This document shows, piece by piece, positions 1 to 6,181 of a DNA stretch of 8,345 nucleotides. Position 1 is the stretch's first letter. Each line of letters opens with the position of its first letter. The notes beneath the pieces are model-generated. The model saw nothing but the letters and a program-made list of their open reading frames with translations, ran no database searches and was not told where the DNA came from. The position numbers and the translations under genes are program-made. The stretch comes from Alphaproteobacteria bacterium (lineage in GTDB: Bacteria > Pseudomonadota > Alphaproteobacteria > UBA8366). The stretch covers positions 1 to 8,345 of the forward strand of contig JAOTYV010000221.1 in assembly GCA_029861675.1 (NCBI GenBank), read 5' to 3'.

Positions 1-1
1 A

Positions 2-661
2 CCCGGCGGCACGTCTGGCAATATGCGCGGGTATCTGGTGCAACCAACCGGCGCGGGCCCGTTTCCCGCCGTGCTCGTCATTCACGAGAATCGCGGATTA
101 AATCCCTATATCGAGGATGTCGCGCGCCGCGCCGCGGTCGAGGGATTTCTGGCCTTGGCGCCGGACGGCCTGTCGCCGATCGGCGGCTATCCGGGCAATG
201 ACGATGATGGCCGCGCCATGCAGAAAACCCTGGATCAGTCGAAGCTGCGCCAGGACATGGTCAACAGCGCCCGGTTTCTGAAAGCGCATGCGCTGTCGAA
301 CGGCAAGCTCGGGGCGACGGGGTTCTGCTGGGGCGGCGCAGCGACGAATTTTCTGGCGGTGACGCTCGGCAGCGACCTGCACGCTGGAGCGCCTTTCTAT
401 GGGCGTGCGCCGGCCACGGGCGATGTGGCCAATATCAAGGCGTCCCTGCTAATTCATTACGCCGAGAACGATCCGAAGGTGAATGCGACGAAGCCGGGCT
501 ATGAGGCGGCACTCAAGACCAACCAGGCCAAATTCGAGATGCACACCTACCCTGGGACCCGGCACGGTTTCCATAATAACTCGACACCGCGTCACAACAA
601 GGAAGCGGCAAAGCTGGCTTGGGATCGCACCATCGCGTTTTTCAAAAAAAACCTGGTCTGA
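2..661 (+). CDS. Dienelactone hydrolase family protein, 5' end cut by window edge
   Basis: This is an alpha/beta-hydrolase of the dienelactone hydrolase (carboxymethylenebutenolidase) family, whose members hydrolyse lactone or ester bonds, classically in chlorocatechol breakdown. Counting from the ATG at 23, the family residues are visible: Glu22 in HENRG, the nucleophile Cys102 in GFCWGG, Asp150 in ENDPKV and His181 in TRHGFH, so the Cys-Asp-His triad is complete. The reading frame stays open to the left edge, with codons reading PGGTSGN before that ATG. Homologues usually have residues before the conserved RGYLVQP stretch, so the true start is probably outside the window and a signal peptide cannot be judged. 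The stop is TGA at 659-661, followed by a GC hairpin. The family assignment is firm. The substrate is unknown, because many members of this branch are general esterases unrelated to chlorocatechol metabolism. Confidence 0.9.
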   Translation, partial: PGGTSGNMRGYLVQPTGAGPFPAVLVIHENRGLNPYIEDVARRAAVEGFLALAPDGLSPIGGYPGNDDDGRAMQKTLDQSKLRQDMVNSARFLKAHALSNGKLGATGFCWGGAATNFLAVTLGSDLHAGAPFYGRAPATGDVANIKASLLIHYAENDPKVNATKPGYEAALKTNQAKFEMHTYPGTRHGFHNNSTPRHNKEAAKLAWDRTIAFFKKNLV

Positions 662-686
662 CTCAGATTTCCTGATCGACGGGGAA

Positions 687-711
687 ACCGCCCGGCACCG
701 GGCCGGGCGGT
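687..711 (+). terminator. Strong GC hairpin after the dienelactone hydrolase gene
   Basis: A perfect 10-bp inverted repeat (ACCGCCCGGC at 687-696 pairing with GCCGGGCGGT at 702-711) encloses the 5-base loop ACCGG and lies 25 bases after the stop codon. No T-run follows (CGTGACAAGG), so it is not a canonical intrinsic terminator. It could still end transcription, as GC-rich bacteria often use hairpins with poor U-tracts, or protect the mRNA 3' end. Confidence 0.5.
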
Positions 712-747
712 CGTGACAAGGCGCAGCTTCGGCGGTACCGTATGCGG

Positions 748-772
748 GGCCTCGTCATTGGCAATTGAGGCC
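748..772. promoter_or_regulatory. Inverted repeat and TTGGCA box upstream of the nitroreductase gene
   Basis: GGCCTC at 748-753 is repeated inverted as GAGGCC at 767-772, with a 13-base spacer containing the near-symmetric ATTGGCAAT. The spacer also carries TTGGCA (758-763), one base from a consensus -35 hexamer. No convincing -10 element lies 16-18 bases downstream. It sits about 55 bases before the nitroreductase start, a reasonable place for an operator or promoter, but this is inference from position and symmetry alone. Confidence 0.22.
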
Positions 773-827
773 GCATTTTCTCCTGATCAGCGTGACGTAG
801 AACTCAACCGGTGCGAAGGACCATGCG

Positions 828-1466
828 ATGCCCGAGGGAACCGATCTTTTCCATATCATGCAAACGATGCGGGCGATGCGCCGGCTGAAGCCGGACCCGG
901 TGCCGGACGACCTCGTTCGAAAAATCCTGCAAGCCGGCATTTACGCGCCAAACGGCGGAAACACGCAAAAGTGGCGTTTCCTGGTTATCAAGGACACCGC
1001 GATCAAGAAAGCGGTTCAGGTCCATTACAAACGCGCGCTCGATGAAGTGGTCGGTCCGCGCTATGCCTCCAGCGCGCCGCCGCCGGGATCGACCAAGGAA
1101 AAATATCACCGCCAGCATTCGGCGGTGGAATATCTGACAGACCATTTTCACGAGGCCCCGATCTGGATCGTGCCTTGCATCGAGCATGGCACGGACAAAC
1201 CGAACCGGGCGTCCGGCGCATCGATCTATCCGGCGGTCCAAAACATGCTGCTGGCGGCCCGCGCGCTCGGTCTGGGCGCGACCCTGACCACCCGGCACTT
1301 GTTGTTTGAGAAAGAGTCGGAGGCGGCGCTGCAACTGCCGCCCGGCGTGCATTCCTACGCAATTCTTCCGATCGGCTATCCGATGGGTAATTTTGGGCCG
1401 GTCGGCCGCGGCGATCTTGACGAATTCGTCTACCAGGATCGCTGGGGCGAGCCCTATACGGGGTAG
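828..1466 (+). CDS. Nitroreductase-family FMN oxidoreductase
   Basis: This 212-residue protein belongs to the nitroreductase superfamily: FMN-dependent, usually homodimeric, cytoplasmic enzymes that pass electrons from NAD(P)H to nitro, quinone, enone or other acceptors. The N-terminal flavin-phosphate arginines are in the RAMRRLKPDPVP segment (Arg15, Arg18, Arg19). The APNGGNTQKWRF stretch (residues 40-51) matches the family APSGGNxQPWRF motif. The helix GASIYPAVQNMLLAARALGLG region (130-150) and the LPIGYPMG segment (180-187) complete the fold. The ATG at 828 is preceded by GAAGGA at 815-820 with a 7-base spacer, which supports this start over the out-of-frame ATG at 823. It leads the group continuing with the NTF2-like and hydroxyacid dehydrogenase genes. 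The family is clear, but the substrate cannot be told, and members include dehydrogenases and dehalogenases as well as nitroreductases. Confidence 0.9.
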   Translation: MPEGTDLFHIMQTMRAMRRLKPDPVPDDLVRKILQAGIYAPNGGNTQKWRFLVIKDTAIKKAVQVHYKRALDEVVGPRYASSAPPPGSTKEKYHRQHSAVEYLTDHFHEAPIWIVPCIEHGTDKPNRASGASIYPAVQNMLLAARALGLGATLTTRHLLFEKESEAALQLPPGVHSYAILPIGYPMGNFGPVGRGDLDEFVYQDRWGEPYTG

Positions 1467-1549
1467 GAACACTTGGATTTCGGCTGCTCATTTCCGCGAT
1501 GGGGCGGGACCTCGCGCCGGATCGCGCAAGGTCGGGAAAGCGGCCGCGC

Positions 1550-1927
1550 ATGAACCTTGCCTTCGCCCAGAATTTTCTGTCGCGGTTCGCCCAGACCGCC
1601 ATCGCGGGCGATCATGCGGCGCATATGAATATGATCTCGAAGAAAGTGCGGCTCTATGGAATGCCCGGGTTCGAGGCGATCAACTACGAAGATTGGTCGC
1701 AGCAATGCGCGCATGAATTCGCCCAGGGACTGATGAAATCGATCAGCTATCTCGGACTCGAAATGAAGATGGAGACCGACACGCTGATCTGCGTGGAAAC
1801 GCACGAGACCATCGAAGCGAAAGATGGAACGGTGAACAGCCACGCACTCGAGATTTTCATCGAGCGGGAAGACGACGGCGAATGGCGGCTGGTGCAGGAA
1901 CGCATTCTTCCGATGCAAACGCATTAG
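1550..1927 (+). CDS. Small NTF2/SnoaL-like protein
   Basis: This is a protein of about 125 residues with the look of the NTF2-like cone-shaped fold: N-terminal helices (NLAFAQNFLSRFAQ), a central helical segment with Trp49, then strands such as ISYLGLEMKMETDTLICVE and a closing strand near HALEIFIERE and EWRLVQERIL. Such proteins act as isomerases, cyclases, hydratases or non-catalytic binding subunits, so the fold gives no specific function. I chose the ATG at 1550 because GGGAAAG (1534-1540) lies 9 bases upstream and the protein then begins with a helix typical of the family. An in-frame ATG at 1499 would add 17 Arg/Pro-rich residues and has no ribosome site. The gene lies 83 bases after the nitroreductase stop and 102 bases before the dehydrogenase start, consistent with co-transcription. 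The fold call is moderately sure and the role is unknown. Confidence 0.72.
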   Translation: MNLAFAQNFLSRFAQTAIAGDHAAHMNMISKKVRLYGMPGFEAINYEDWSQQCAHEFAQGLMKSISYLGLEMKMETDTLICVETHETIEAKDGTVNSHALEIFIEREDDGEWRLVQERILPMQTH

Positions 1928-1948
1928 ATCGCGGCGGGAGCCGGGCCG

Positions 1949-1966
1949 GCATCGCGCGGGCGATGC
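1949..1966 (+). other. Perfect hairpin between the NTF2-like and dehydrogenase genes
   Basis: GCATCGC (1949-1955) and GCGATGC (1960-1966) form a perfect 7-bp stem around a GCGG loop, 21 bases after the NTF2-like stop. No T-run follows. It might attenuate read-through into the dehydrogenase gene or stabilise the upstream message. Function is inferred from position only. Confidence 0.3.
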
Positions 1967-2029
1967 GACCGTTATCCATGGACGAGACTTTCAGGGAAAA
2001 AAGCGCGGGCAGAGAAAAAGGGGCGGGCG

Positions 2030-3007
2030 GTGAAGATATCCATACTGGACGACTATCACGACACGGTGCGGGGGCTGCCATGCTTCTCGAAGTTGGATGG
2101 CCATGACGTAACCGTGTGGACCGACCATGTGCAGGATGTCGATGCGTTGGCCGAACGGCTGGCCGATGCGGAGGTGCTGGTATTGATCCGCGAACGCACC
2201 AAGATCCGCACGCCGTTGCTGGAACGGCTGCCCAAATTAAAACTGATCAGCCAGCGCAGCGTCTACCCGCATATCGACATCGACACCTGCACGCGCCTTG
2301 GCGTGATCGTCTCGTCGAGCCAGCATCCGGGCACGCCGTCCTACGCGACGGCGGAGCTGACCTGGGGGCTGATCCTGGCGGCGATGCGGCGAATCCCGCA
2401 GCAGATGGCGTCGCTCCGGGCGGGCGACTGGCAATCGGGCATCGGCAACTCGCTGCGCGGCAAGACACTCGGCATTTACGGCTATGGCCGGATCGGCAAG
2501 GTGGTCGCGGGCTACGGCGTGGCGTTCGGGATGAACATTCTCGTGTGGGCGCGCGAGGAGTCGCGGGCACGGGCCCGCGAAGACGGCTATGCCACCGCCG
2601 CAAGCAAGCAGGCGTTCTTCGAGACGTGCGATATCCTGTCGCTGCACATGCGGCTGTACGATCCCACGCGGGGCATCGTCACCGCGGACGATCTGGCCCG
2701 CATGAAGCCGACCGCCCTGCTGGTCAACACCAGCCGTGCGCCACTGATCGAGACCGGCGCGCTGGAGGCGGCGCTCGCCGCCGGCCGTCCGGGAAGGGCC
2801 GCCGTCGACGTCTACGAGGAAGAACCGGTGCGCGATACGGGCCATCCATTGCTGACGATGGACAACGTGGTGTGCACCCCCCATGTCGGCTACGTGACGC
2901 GGGAGGAATACCAAATTCAGTTCAGCGACATTTTCGACCAGATTATCGCCTATCAGGCCGGTGCGCCGACCAATGTCGTCAACCCGGATGCGGTGCCGCG
3001 CGAATAA
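2030..3007 (+). CDS. D-2-hydroxyacid dehydrogenase family protein
   Basis: This 325-residue NAD(P)-dependent oxidoreductase interconverts 2-oxoacids and D-2-hydroxyacids, a family that includes phosphoglycerate dehydrogenase and glyoxylate/hydroxypyruvate reductase. The Rossmann nucleotide motif GYGRIG is at 151-156. The catalytic set is intact: Arg236 in NTSRAPLI, Glu265 in VYEEEP and His285 in CTPHVGY. The start is GTG at 2030, with AAAGGGG at 2017-2023 six bases upstream. No ATG lies nearby, and MKISILDDY is a typical first beta-strand. Near the end of the second strand the sequence reads VWAREES, placing Arg175 where NAD-preferring members carry an acidic residue, which hints at NADPH use. 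It ends 57 bases from the stop of the convergent gene on the other strand. Phosphoglycerate dehydrogenase itself is unlikely because there is no C-terminal regulatory domain. The substrate is unknown. Confidence 0.92.
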   Translation: MKISILDDYHDTVRGLPCFSKLDGHDVTVWTDHVQDVDALAERLADAEVLVLIRERTKIRTPLLERLPKLKLISQRSVYPHIDIDTCTRLGVIVSSSQHPGTPSYATAELTWGLILAAMRRIPQQMASLRAGDWQSGIGNSLRGKTLGIYGYGRIGKVVAGYGVAFGMNILVWAREESRARAREDGYATAASKQAFFETCDILSLHMRLYDPTRGIVTADDLARMKPTALLVNTSRAPLIETGALEAALAAGRPGRAAVDVYEEEPVRDTGHPLLTMDNVVCTPHVGYVTREEYQIQFSDIFDQIIAYQAGAPTNVVNPDAVPRE

Positions 3008-3013
3008 GGCAAC

Positions 3014-3035
3014 CGGCGGGACAAAAAGACCGCCG
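3014..3035. terminator. Weak hairpin between convergent genes
   Basis: CGGCGG (3014-3019) and CCGCCG (3030-3035) can form a 6-bp stem with a 10-base A-rich loop, in the 57-base gap between the ends of the plus-strand dehydrogenase and the minus-strand PagL-like gene. Position suits a shared bidirectional terminator, but the stem is short and no T-run follows on either strand. Confidence 0.25.
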
Positions 3036-3064
3036 CAGACGCTACCGCACGGCGAGGAGGAAGG

Positions 3065-3637
3065 TCAGTTAGAAATCTGGTCCCAGGGCATAGCGACACT
3101 GGCGAGAAAATTGTTCGCGCCAGGATTTTCGGAGTCGGAACTCAGGATTTCCCCGTGCGATTGGTGTGTGAACGTCGCACCGAAGCGCCATCCTGGCCGC
3201 GACACATAAAAGATTGAAATGCCGGAATGGAACAACGCAACGCTTTTCAGCTCCCGGCCGCCGCCATTGTCATAGACGCCGATTGCCATGAAGGGACGGG
3301 CTTCGACTCGCCGACCGATTGGGATCAGGCCCTGAATGCCCGCGTAGCCCATCACGCTGCCCTCGTGGGTCGCCCACGCGCCGACATAGGGCTGCACGTA
3401 GAAGGAATCGCCGAATTTGACGAGCGACACGCCGGGGACCAAATCAAGCTGAAACAGGGCCGCCTTATTGCCGCCGTCGGTGTCGCTGATGTTGAAAACC
3501 CCGGCCCCAAAATTCAAGAGGTTCGGTGAATTCCTGGTGTCGAAAAACGACACGTTCTGAGCGACGCTCGTGGAACTCGTCATAAAGAGCAACAAGGGTG
3601 CACTCAGAACAGCGAGCAACGCGTGTCGTTGCAACAT
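3065..3637 (-). CDS. Exported PagL-like acyloxyacyl hydrolase (lipid A 3-O-deacylase family)
   Basis: The 190-residue product starts with a clear signal peptide (hydrophobic run LLAVLSAPLLLFM, likely cut after SVA at about residue 26). It then alternates short amphipathic strands, as expected of an outer-membrane beta-barrel. PagL enzymes remove the 3-linked acyl chain of lipid A in the outer membrane. The diagnostic C-terminal segment is present: His158-Gln-Ser160 (FTHQSHGE) followed by ENPGANNF at 170-177, matching the HxS catalytic pair and the NPG turn of the family. In Pseudomonas PagL a Glu completes the triad shortly after this turn. Counting along here places Asn175 there, with Glu170 and Glu163 as the only close acids. 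The ATG at 3637 has GAGGAA (complement of 3643-3648) six bases upstream. It is monocistronic, convergent with the dehydrogenase and divergent from the dioxygenase gene. Whether it truly deacylates lipid A is not certain. Confidence 0.75.
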   Translation of the reverse strand: MLQRHALLAVLSAPLLLFMTSSTSVAQNVSFFDTRNSPNLLNFGAGVFNISDTDGGNKAALFQLDLVPGVSLVKFGDSFYVQPYVGAWATHEGSVMGYAGIQGLIPIGRRVEARPFMAIGVYDNGGGRELKSVALFHSGISIFYVSRPGWRFGATFTHQSHGEILSSDSENPGANNFLASVAMPWDQISN

Positions 3638-3673
3638 GTGTGTTCCTCAAAATCGCGGTAAATGAGCAGCCGT

Positions 3674-3701
3674 TTCATAGCTATATCACACTTATTGGTA
3701 A
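3674..3701 (-). promoter_or_regulatory. Candidate promoter for the PagL-like gene
   Basis: Reading the minus strand, TTACCA (3701-3696) and TATGAA (3679-3674) are separated by 16 bases. Each matches the sigma-70 -35 or -10 consensus at four of six positions. This would give a leader of roughly 30 bases including the GAGGAA ribosome site. The region is AT-rich against the GC-rich background, as expected of a promoter. The prediction is by eye only. Confidence 0.35.
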
Positions 3702-3725
3702 CCTCCCCGGCTAACTCAAATTAAC

Positions 3726-3755
3726 TTGTCAGCATGCGGTTTGTGCCATTACTCT
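3726..3755 (+). promoter_or_regulatory. Weak candidate promoter for the dioxygenase operon
   Basis: TTGTCA (3726-3731) matches five of six bases of the -35 consensus. TACTCT (3750-3755), 18 bases on, is a poor -10 with three matches. Transcription would begin only about 14 bases before the start codon, just taking in the GAGAGGA ribosome site (3762-3768). It lies in the AT-rich divergent spacer. A regulated or alternative-sigma promoter elsewhere in the spacer is equally possible. Confidence 0.25.
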
Positions 3756-3775
3756 AATTTCGAGAGGAAAATGCG

Positions 3776-4618
3776 ATGGCCCTCGAAATCAACATACTCG
3801 GGAAATATGCGGGCGCGGAGGCGGTCGGAATCGACCTGCGGGAACCGCAGGATGCGGAGACCAAGCGCCGCCTCAACGACGCTCTCGTCGAGCATGTGGC
3901 GCTCGTTGTGCGCGATCAGCGGCTGGAAGCCGGGGAATTCGTCAAAGCCATGGCGAATTTCGGCGAACCGATGGAACAAAACTTCAGCAGTTACCGCCAT
4001 GAGACCGAGGATTTGGTCAACCTCGTCTCCAATACCTTTCCCGCCAAGAGCGGCGAGCGCGTCTACCATTCCAATTATTGGCACACGGATCATACCAATC
4101 GGGAAGAGCCGCCGAACTATACGGCGCTCTATGCGGTCGAATTGCCGAAGGCGGGGGGCGGCGATACGGGAATCGTCAACATGCGCGCCGGGTATGAGCG
4201 GCTGCCGGCGGCGCTGCGGGCCCGGGTCGCGGGGCTCCGGACGGTCAACGTTTTTCAGGGCAGCGCGTCCACGACCAAATCCCACCGGTATGGCGTGTCC
4301 GACCGGGCGATCGACGACGTCGCCGTTGTCCATCCGCTCATCCGTACCCATCCGGCGAACGGCACCAAGGCGATCTATGTGCATCAGGGCAAGCTGGAGA
4401 ATTTCGTCGGCATGACGCCCGAAGAGAGCCACGCCCTCTTGTCCGAAATGCTGGCGGAGGCGATCCAGCCGGAATTGATCTACCGCCACAAATGGCGCAT
4501 CGGCGACTTGCTGATCTGGGACGACCGCTCGAGCATGCATATGGCCTACGCGGATTACGACCTTAAGGAGACCCGGACTCTCTACCGGGTGCTCATTAAA
4601 GGCGACCAACCGTACTGA
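3776..4618 (+). CDS. TauD/TfdA-family Fe(II)/2-oxoglutarate-dependent dioxygenase
   Basis: This 280-residue enzyme of the TauD/TfdA family uses O2 and 2-oxoglutarate to hydroxylate a substrate, releasing succinate and CO2; hydroxylation often causes C-S, C-O or C-N cleavage. The iron ligands are visible as His103 and Asp105 in WHTDHTN and the distal His255 in WDDRSSMHMA. The 2-oxoglutarate-binding arginine is most likely Arg271 in TLYRVLIKGD. The N-terminal GAEAVGIDLRE segment is also typical, and the length is normal for the family. The ATG at 3776 follows GAGAGGA (3762-3768) by seven bases; an out-of-frame ATG at 3771 is too close to that site. It is the first gene of the apparent four-gene group and is followed after 87 bases by the racemase-like gene. 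All metal ligands are intact, so an active enzyme is expected. The substrate (taurine, herbicide-like ethers, other acids) cannot be assigned. Confidence 0.93.
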   Translation: MALEINILGKYAGAEAVGIDLREPQDAETKRRLNDALVEHVALVVRDQRLEAGEFVKAMANFGEPMEQNFSSYRHETEDLVNLVSNTFPAKSGERVYHSNYWHTDHTNREEPPNYTALYAVELPKAGGGDTGIVNMRAGYERLPAALRARVAGLRTVNVFQGSASTTKSHRYGVSDRAIDDVAVVHPLIRTHPANGTKAIYVHQGKLENFVGMTPEESHALLSEMLAEAIQPELIYRHKWRIGDLLIWDDRSSMHMAYADYDLKETRTLYRVLIKGDQPY

Positions 4619-4705
4619 GCGCCGTTCCCGGACGACGATCCGTGCAATCCCATTCCGCGCCCGCCGCCCGGCAGGCGCCGATCGACCCGTGAGGAGACGG
4701 CAACG

Positions 4706-5485
4706 ATGAAAATCTGGCTGCAAAGCGGCAGCGCCTTGGCTGCTGATGATTTGACGCCCTATGGTCGCCTGTACGAACAATCCCTGGCGCGCCATCTGAA
4801 TTCGGTCGCGCGGCCGGGTACGACGCTTCAGACGGCGGGTATAGACGGCACGCCCTTCGGGAAGGACCGGTACCGCGCGGCGTATCATCAGGTGGTCTCC
4901 TTGATGATCAAGAGCATTCTGCGCGCGGAGGCCGAGGGCTTCGACGCTGTCGCGGTCATCAACACAGTCGATCACGGCTATTACGAACTTCGCGAAGTGC
5001 TGGAGGTGCCGGTCGTCTTCATTTCCGAAAGTTCAATGTGTCTGGCATGCCAGCTTGCGCCGAGTTTCAGCTTCGTTACCCACAATCCATCGATCCTGCT
5101 GCACGTGTCCGAATTGGCGCATCGCTATGGCCTTGCCGGGCGCATGGTTGCCGGCGGGTCGATGGCGCTGACCTATGAAGATTTTCCGAAGATGTATGAC
5201 GAGCCGCAGCGGTATATCGACGCCTTCGCGGAGGCCGCCCGGCCGGTGATTGCGCGGGGCGCGGGCATGATTTTGGTCGCGGGCAATCCGTTGAACATGT
5301 TCCTGATCGACCAGGGCGTGCGGGAGATCGACGGCGTGCCGATCCTCGATTGCTGCGCGGCGGCGGTGAAGACCGCGGAGATACTGGTCGATCTGCACAG
5401 GATGGGCATCCGCCGTAGCGCGAAGGGCTTGTTCGCCGCACCGCCGCCGGAAGACCGGGCGCGGCTTCGGGACCTTTATAAGTGA
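4706..5485 (+). CDS. Asp/Glu/hydantoin racemase superfamily protein lacking the catalytic cysteines
   Basis: The 259-residue protein resembles the Asp/Glu/hydantoin racemase superfamily, which includes maleate isomerase and arylmalonate decarboxylase. It shows the two-domain repeat of that fold: a first half with GFDAVAVINTVDHGYYELREVLEVPVV (residues about 78-104), then ISESS and FSFVTHNPS, and a second half with GAGMILVAGNPLN (185-197) followed by DGVPILDCCAAAVKTAE (209-225). Active members place one catalytic Cys in each half. Here the equivalent positions read INTVD (Thr87) and VAGN (Ala192/Gly193), so neither Cys seems present. The existing cysteines (112, 115, 216, 217) lie elsewhere. 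ATG 4706 follows GAGGAG (4691-4696) by nine bases. It sits between the dioxygenase and the barrel protein genes. A classic racemase is therefore unlikely; it may be a lyase, isomerase or binding protein. The fold is fairly sure and the function unknown. Confidence 0.78.
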   Translation: MKIWLQSGSALAADDLTPYGRLYEQSLARHLNSVARPGTTLQTAGIDGTPFGKDRYRAAYHQVVSLMIKSILRAEAEGFDAVAVINTVDHGYYELREVLEVPVVFISESSMCLACQLAPSFSFVTHNPSILLHVSELAHRYGLAGRMVAGGSMALTYEDFPKMYDEPQRYIDAFAEAARPVIARGAGMILVAGNPLNMFLIDQGVREIDGVPILDCCAAAVKTAEILVDLHRMGIRRSAKGLFAAPPPEDRARLRDLYK

Positions 5486-5568
5486 CGCGTTCCGGAACCA
5501 GATTGTGCGTTCGGCTCGGCCGGTTTGCCGCCGGAAGCGAGCCTGATAGCATGAAAAAATCGGACCTT

Positions 5569-5583
5569 GGCCCCAACGGGGCC
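5569..5583 (+). other. Small GC hairpin in the leader of the barrel-protein gene
   Basis: GGCCCC (5569-5574) and GGGGCC (5578-5583) form a perfect 6-bp stem with an AAC loop, 25 bases before the next start codon and within the 123-base spacer. No T-run follows. It could be an mRNA processing or stability element inside the operon, or chance in a GC-rich genome. Confidence 0.22.
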
Positions 5584-5596
5584 GTGCGCGGCTTTC

Positions 5597-5602
5597 GGGA
5601 GA
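5597..5602 (+). promoter_or_regulatory. Ribosome binding site fixing a GTG start
   Basis: GGGAGA lies six bases before GTG at 5609 but 15 bases before the in-frame ATG at 5618. The spacing favours GTG as the initiation codon. Confidence 0.55.
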
Positions 5603-5608
5603 TGATTT

Positions 5609-6157
5609 GTGATCTATATGGTCGAGCTGAATTTCAGCGACCCTGCGCGCGAAGACGTTTGGAACGCATGGTATGAAACCTATTTGGTGAAGCTCGTATC
5701 TTTACCGGGGCTGAACACGGCGCAGCGTTATCGTGCGGTGACGCCGGGCGCGCAGCACTGGCATTACCTGGCGCTCTACAGCATCGAGTCGCTCGACGTC
5801 TATGAGAGTGAGGCGTATCGCAGCATGGGCGGCGGCGGAAATGCCAGCGTCGACTATCACGGTGCGATCACACGGCGGCGCAACGTCTATGCGGGGATCG
5901 AGCGCATGCCCGAGATCGGCGAAACGAGTCGGGTCGTGTTGTGCGAAGACGCGCCGCGCGGCTTTGATTTACCCAACTGTTTGTTCCTGCCCTTGGAGGC
6001 GGCGACGGCGCGGCGGCAGGCCGGGGCGACGGAGATCGATGGCGAACCCGCGCGTCGCGCCATCGCCATTACCGATGCGGCGACCGTGGACCAGCATGAT
6101 CTAAGCGCCGTCGATGGCGTCGCCGTTTATGCGCCGATCACCAAGCGCTATGTCTGA
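5609..6157 (+). CDS. Putative dimeric alpha-beta-barrel (ferredoxin-like) protein
   Basis: The 182-residue protein begins with MIYMVELNFSDPAREDVWNAWYETYLVKLVSLPGLNTAQRY, a strand-helix-strand pattern typical of stress-responsive dimeric alpha-beta-barrel proteins (EthD/ABM-like). In this fold a WNAWY helix is followed by a LPG turn and a strand. The N-terminal half (about 1-98) makes one such unit, ending near HYLALYSIESLDVYESEAYR and a Gly-rich loop GGGGNAS (74-80). The remainder (about 105-182) may be a second, diverged unit, as it also contains strand-like stretches (RVVLCED, RRAIAITDA, GVAVYAPI). Proteins of this type serve as small monooxygenases, isomerases or accessory factors in catabolic clusters. 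GTG is preferred as the start on spacing of its ribosome site. It ends 24 bases before the flavoprotein gene, the tightest junction here, so co-translation with that gene is likely. The fold call is by pattern only and no catalytic residue is claimed. Confidence 0.7.
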   Translation: MIYMVELNFSDPAREDVWNAWYETYLVKLVSLPGLNTAQRYRAVTPGAQHWHYLALYSIESLDVYESEAYRSMGGGGNASVDYHGAITRRRNVYAGIERMPEIGETSRVVLCEDAPRGFDLPNCLFLPLEAATARRQAGATEIDGEPARRAIAITDAATVDQHDLSAVDGVAVYAPITKRYV

Positions 6158-6181
6158 CGCGCCGGCCGGAGAGGCGCGCTG

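Noticed and set aside
804..1472. Open reading frame of 222 codons on the minus strand
   Set aside because: It is opposite the nitroreductase, which has the full family motif set. The antisense product is Arg-rich and unrecognisable.
1499..1549. ATG at 1499 as the start of the NTF2-like gene
   Set aside because: No ribosome site precedes it and the extra residues are Arg/Pro-rich, unlike the family. ATG 1550 has GGGAAAG at a suitable distance.
3054..3064. Strong Shine-Dalgarno-like GAGGAGGAAGG on the plus strand
   Set aside because: No ATG, GTG or TTG at a usable distance follows and no plausible plus-strand gene lies beyond it. It sits at the end of the convergent minus-strand gene and is taken as chance.
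2116..3072. Open reading frame of 318 codons on the plus strand
   Set aside because: It overlaps the hydroxyacid dehydrogenase in another frame, and its product is an Arg/Gly-rich low-complexity sequence without motifs.
3749..4975. Open reading frame of 408 codons on the minus strand
   Set aside because: It lies opposite the dioxygenase and the start of the racemase-like gene, both with clear family motifs. Its translation is Arg/His-rich with no recognisable domain, a typical shadow frame in GC-rich DNA.
5482..5676. Small frame of 64 codons whose GTG overlaps the racemase-like stop (GTGA)
   Set aside because: The overlap looks like translational coupling, but the frame runs 68 bases into the barrel-protein gene and its product is Arg-rich without a domain. 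No ribosome site distinguishes it. Chance is the simpler explanation.
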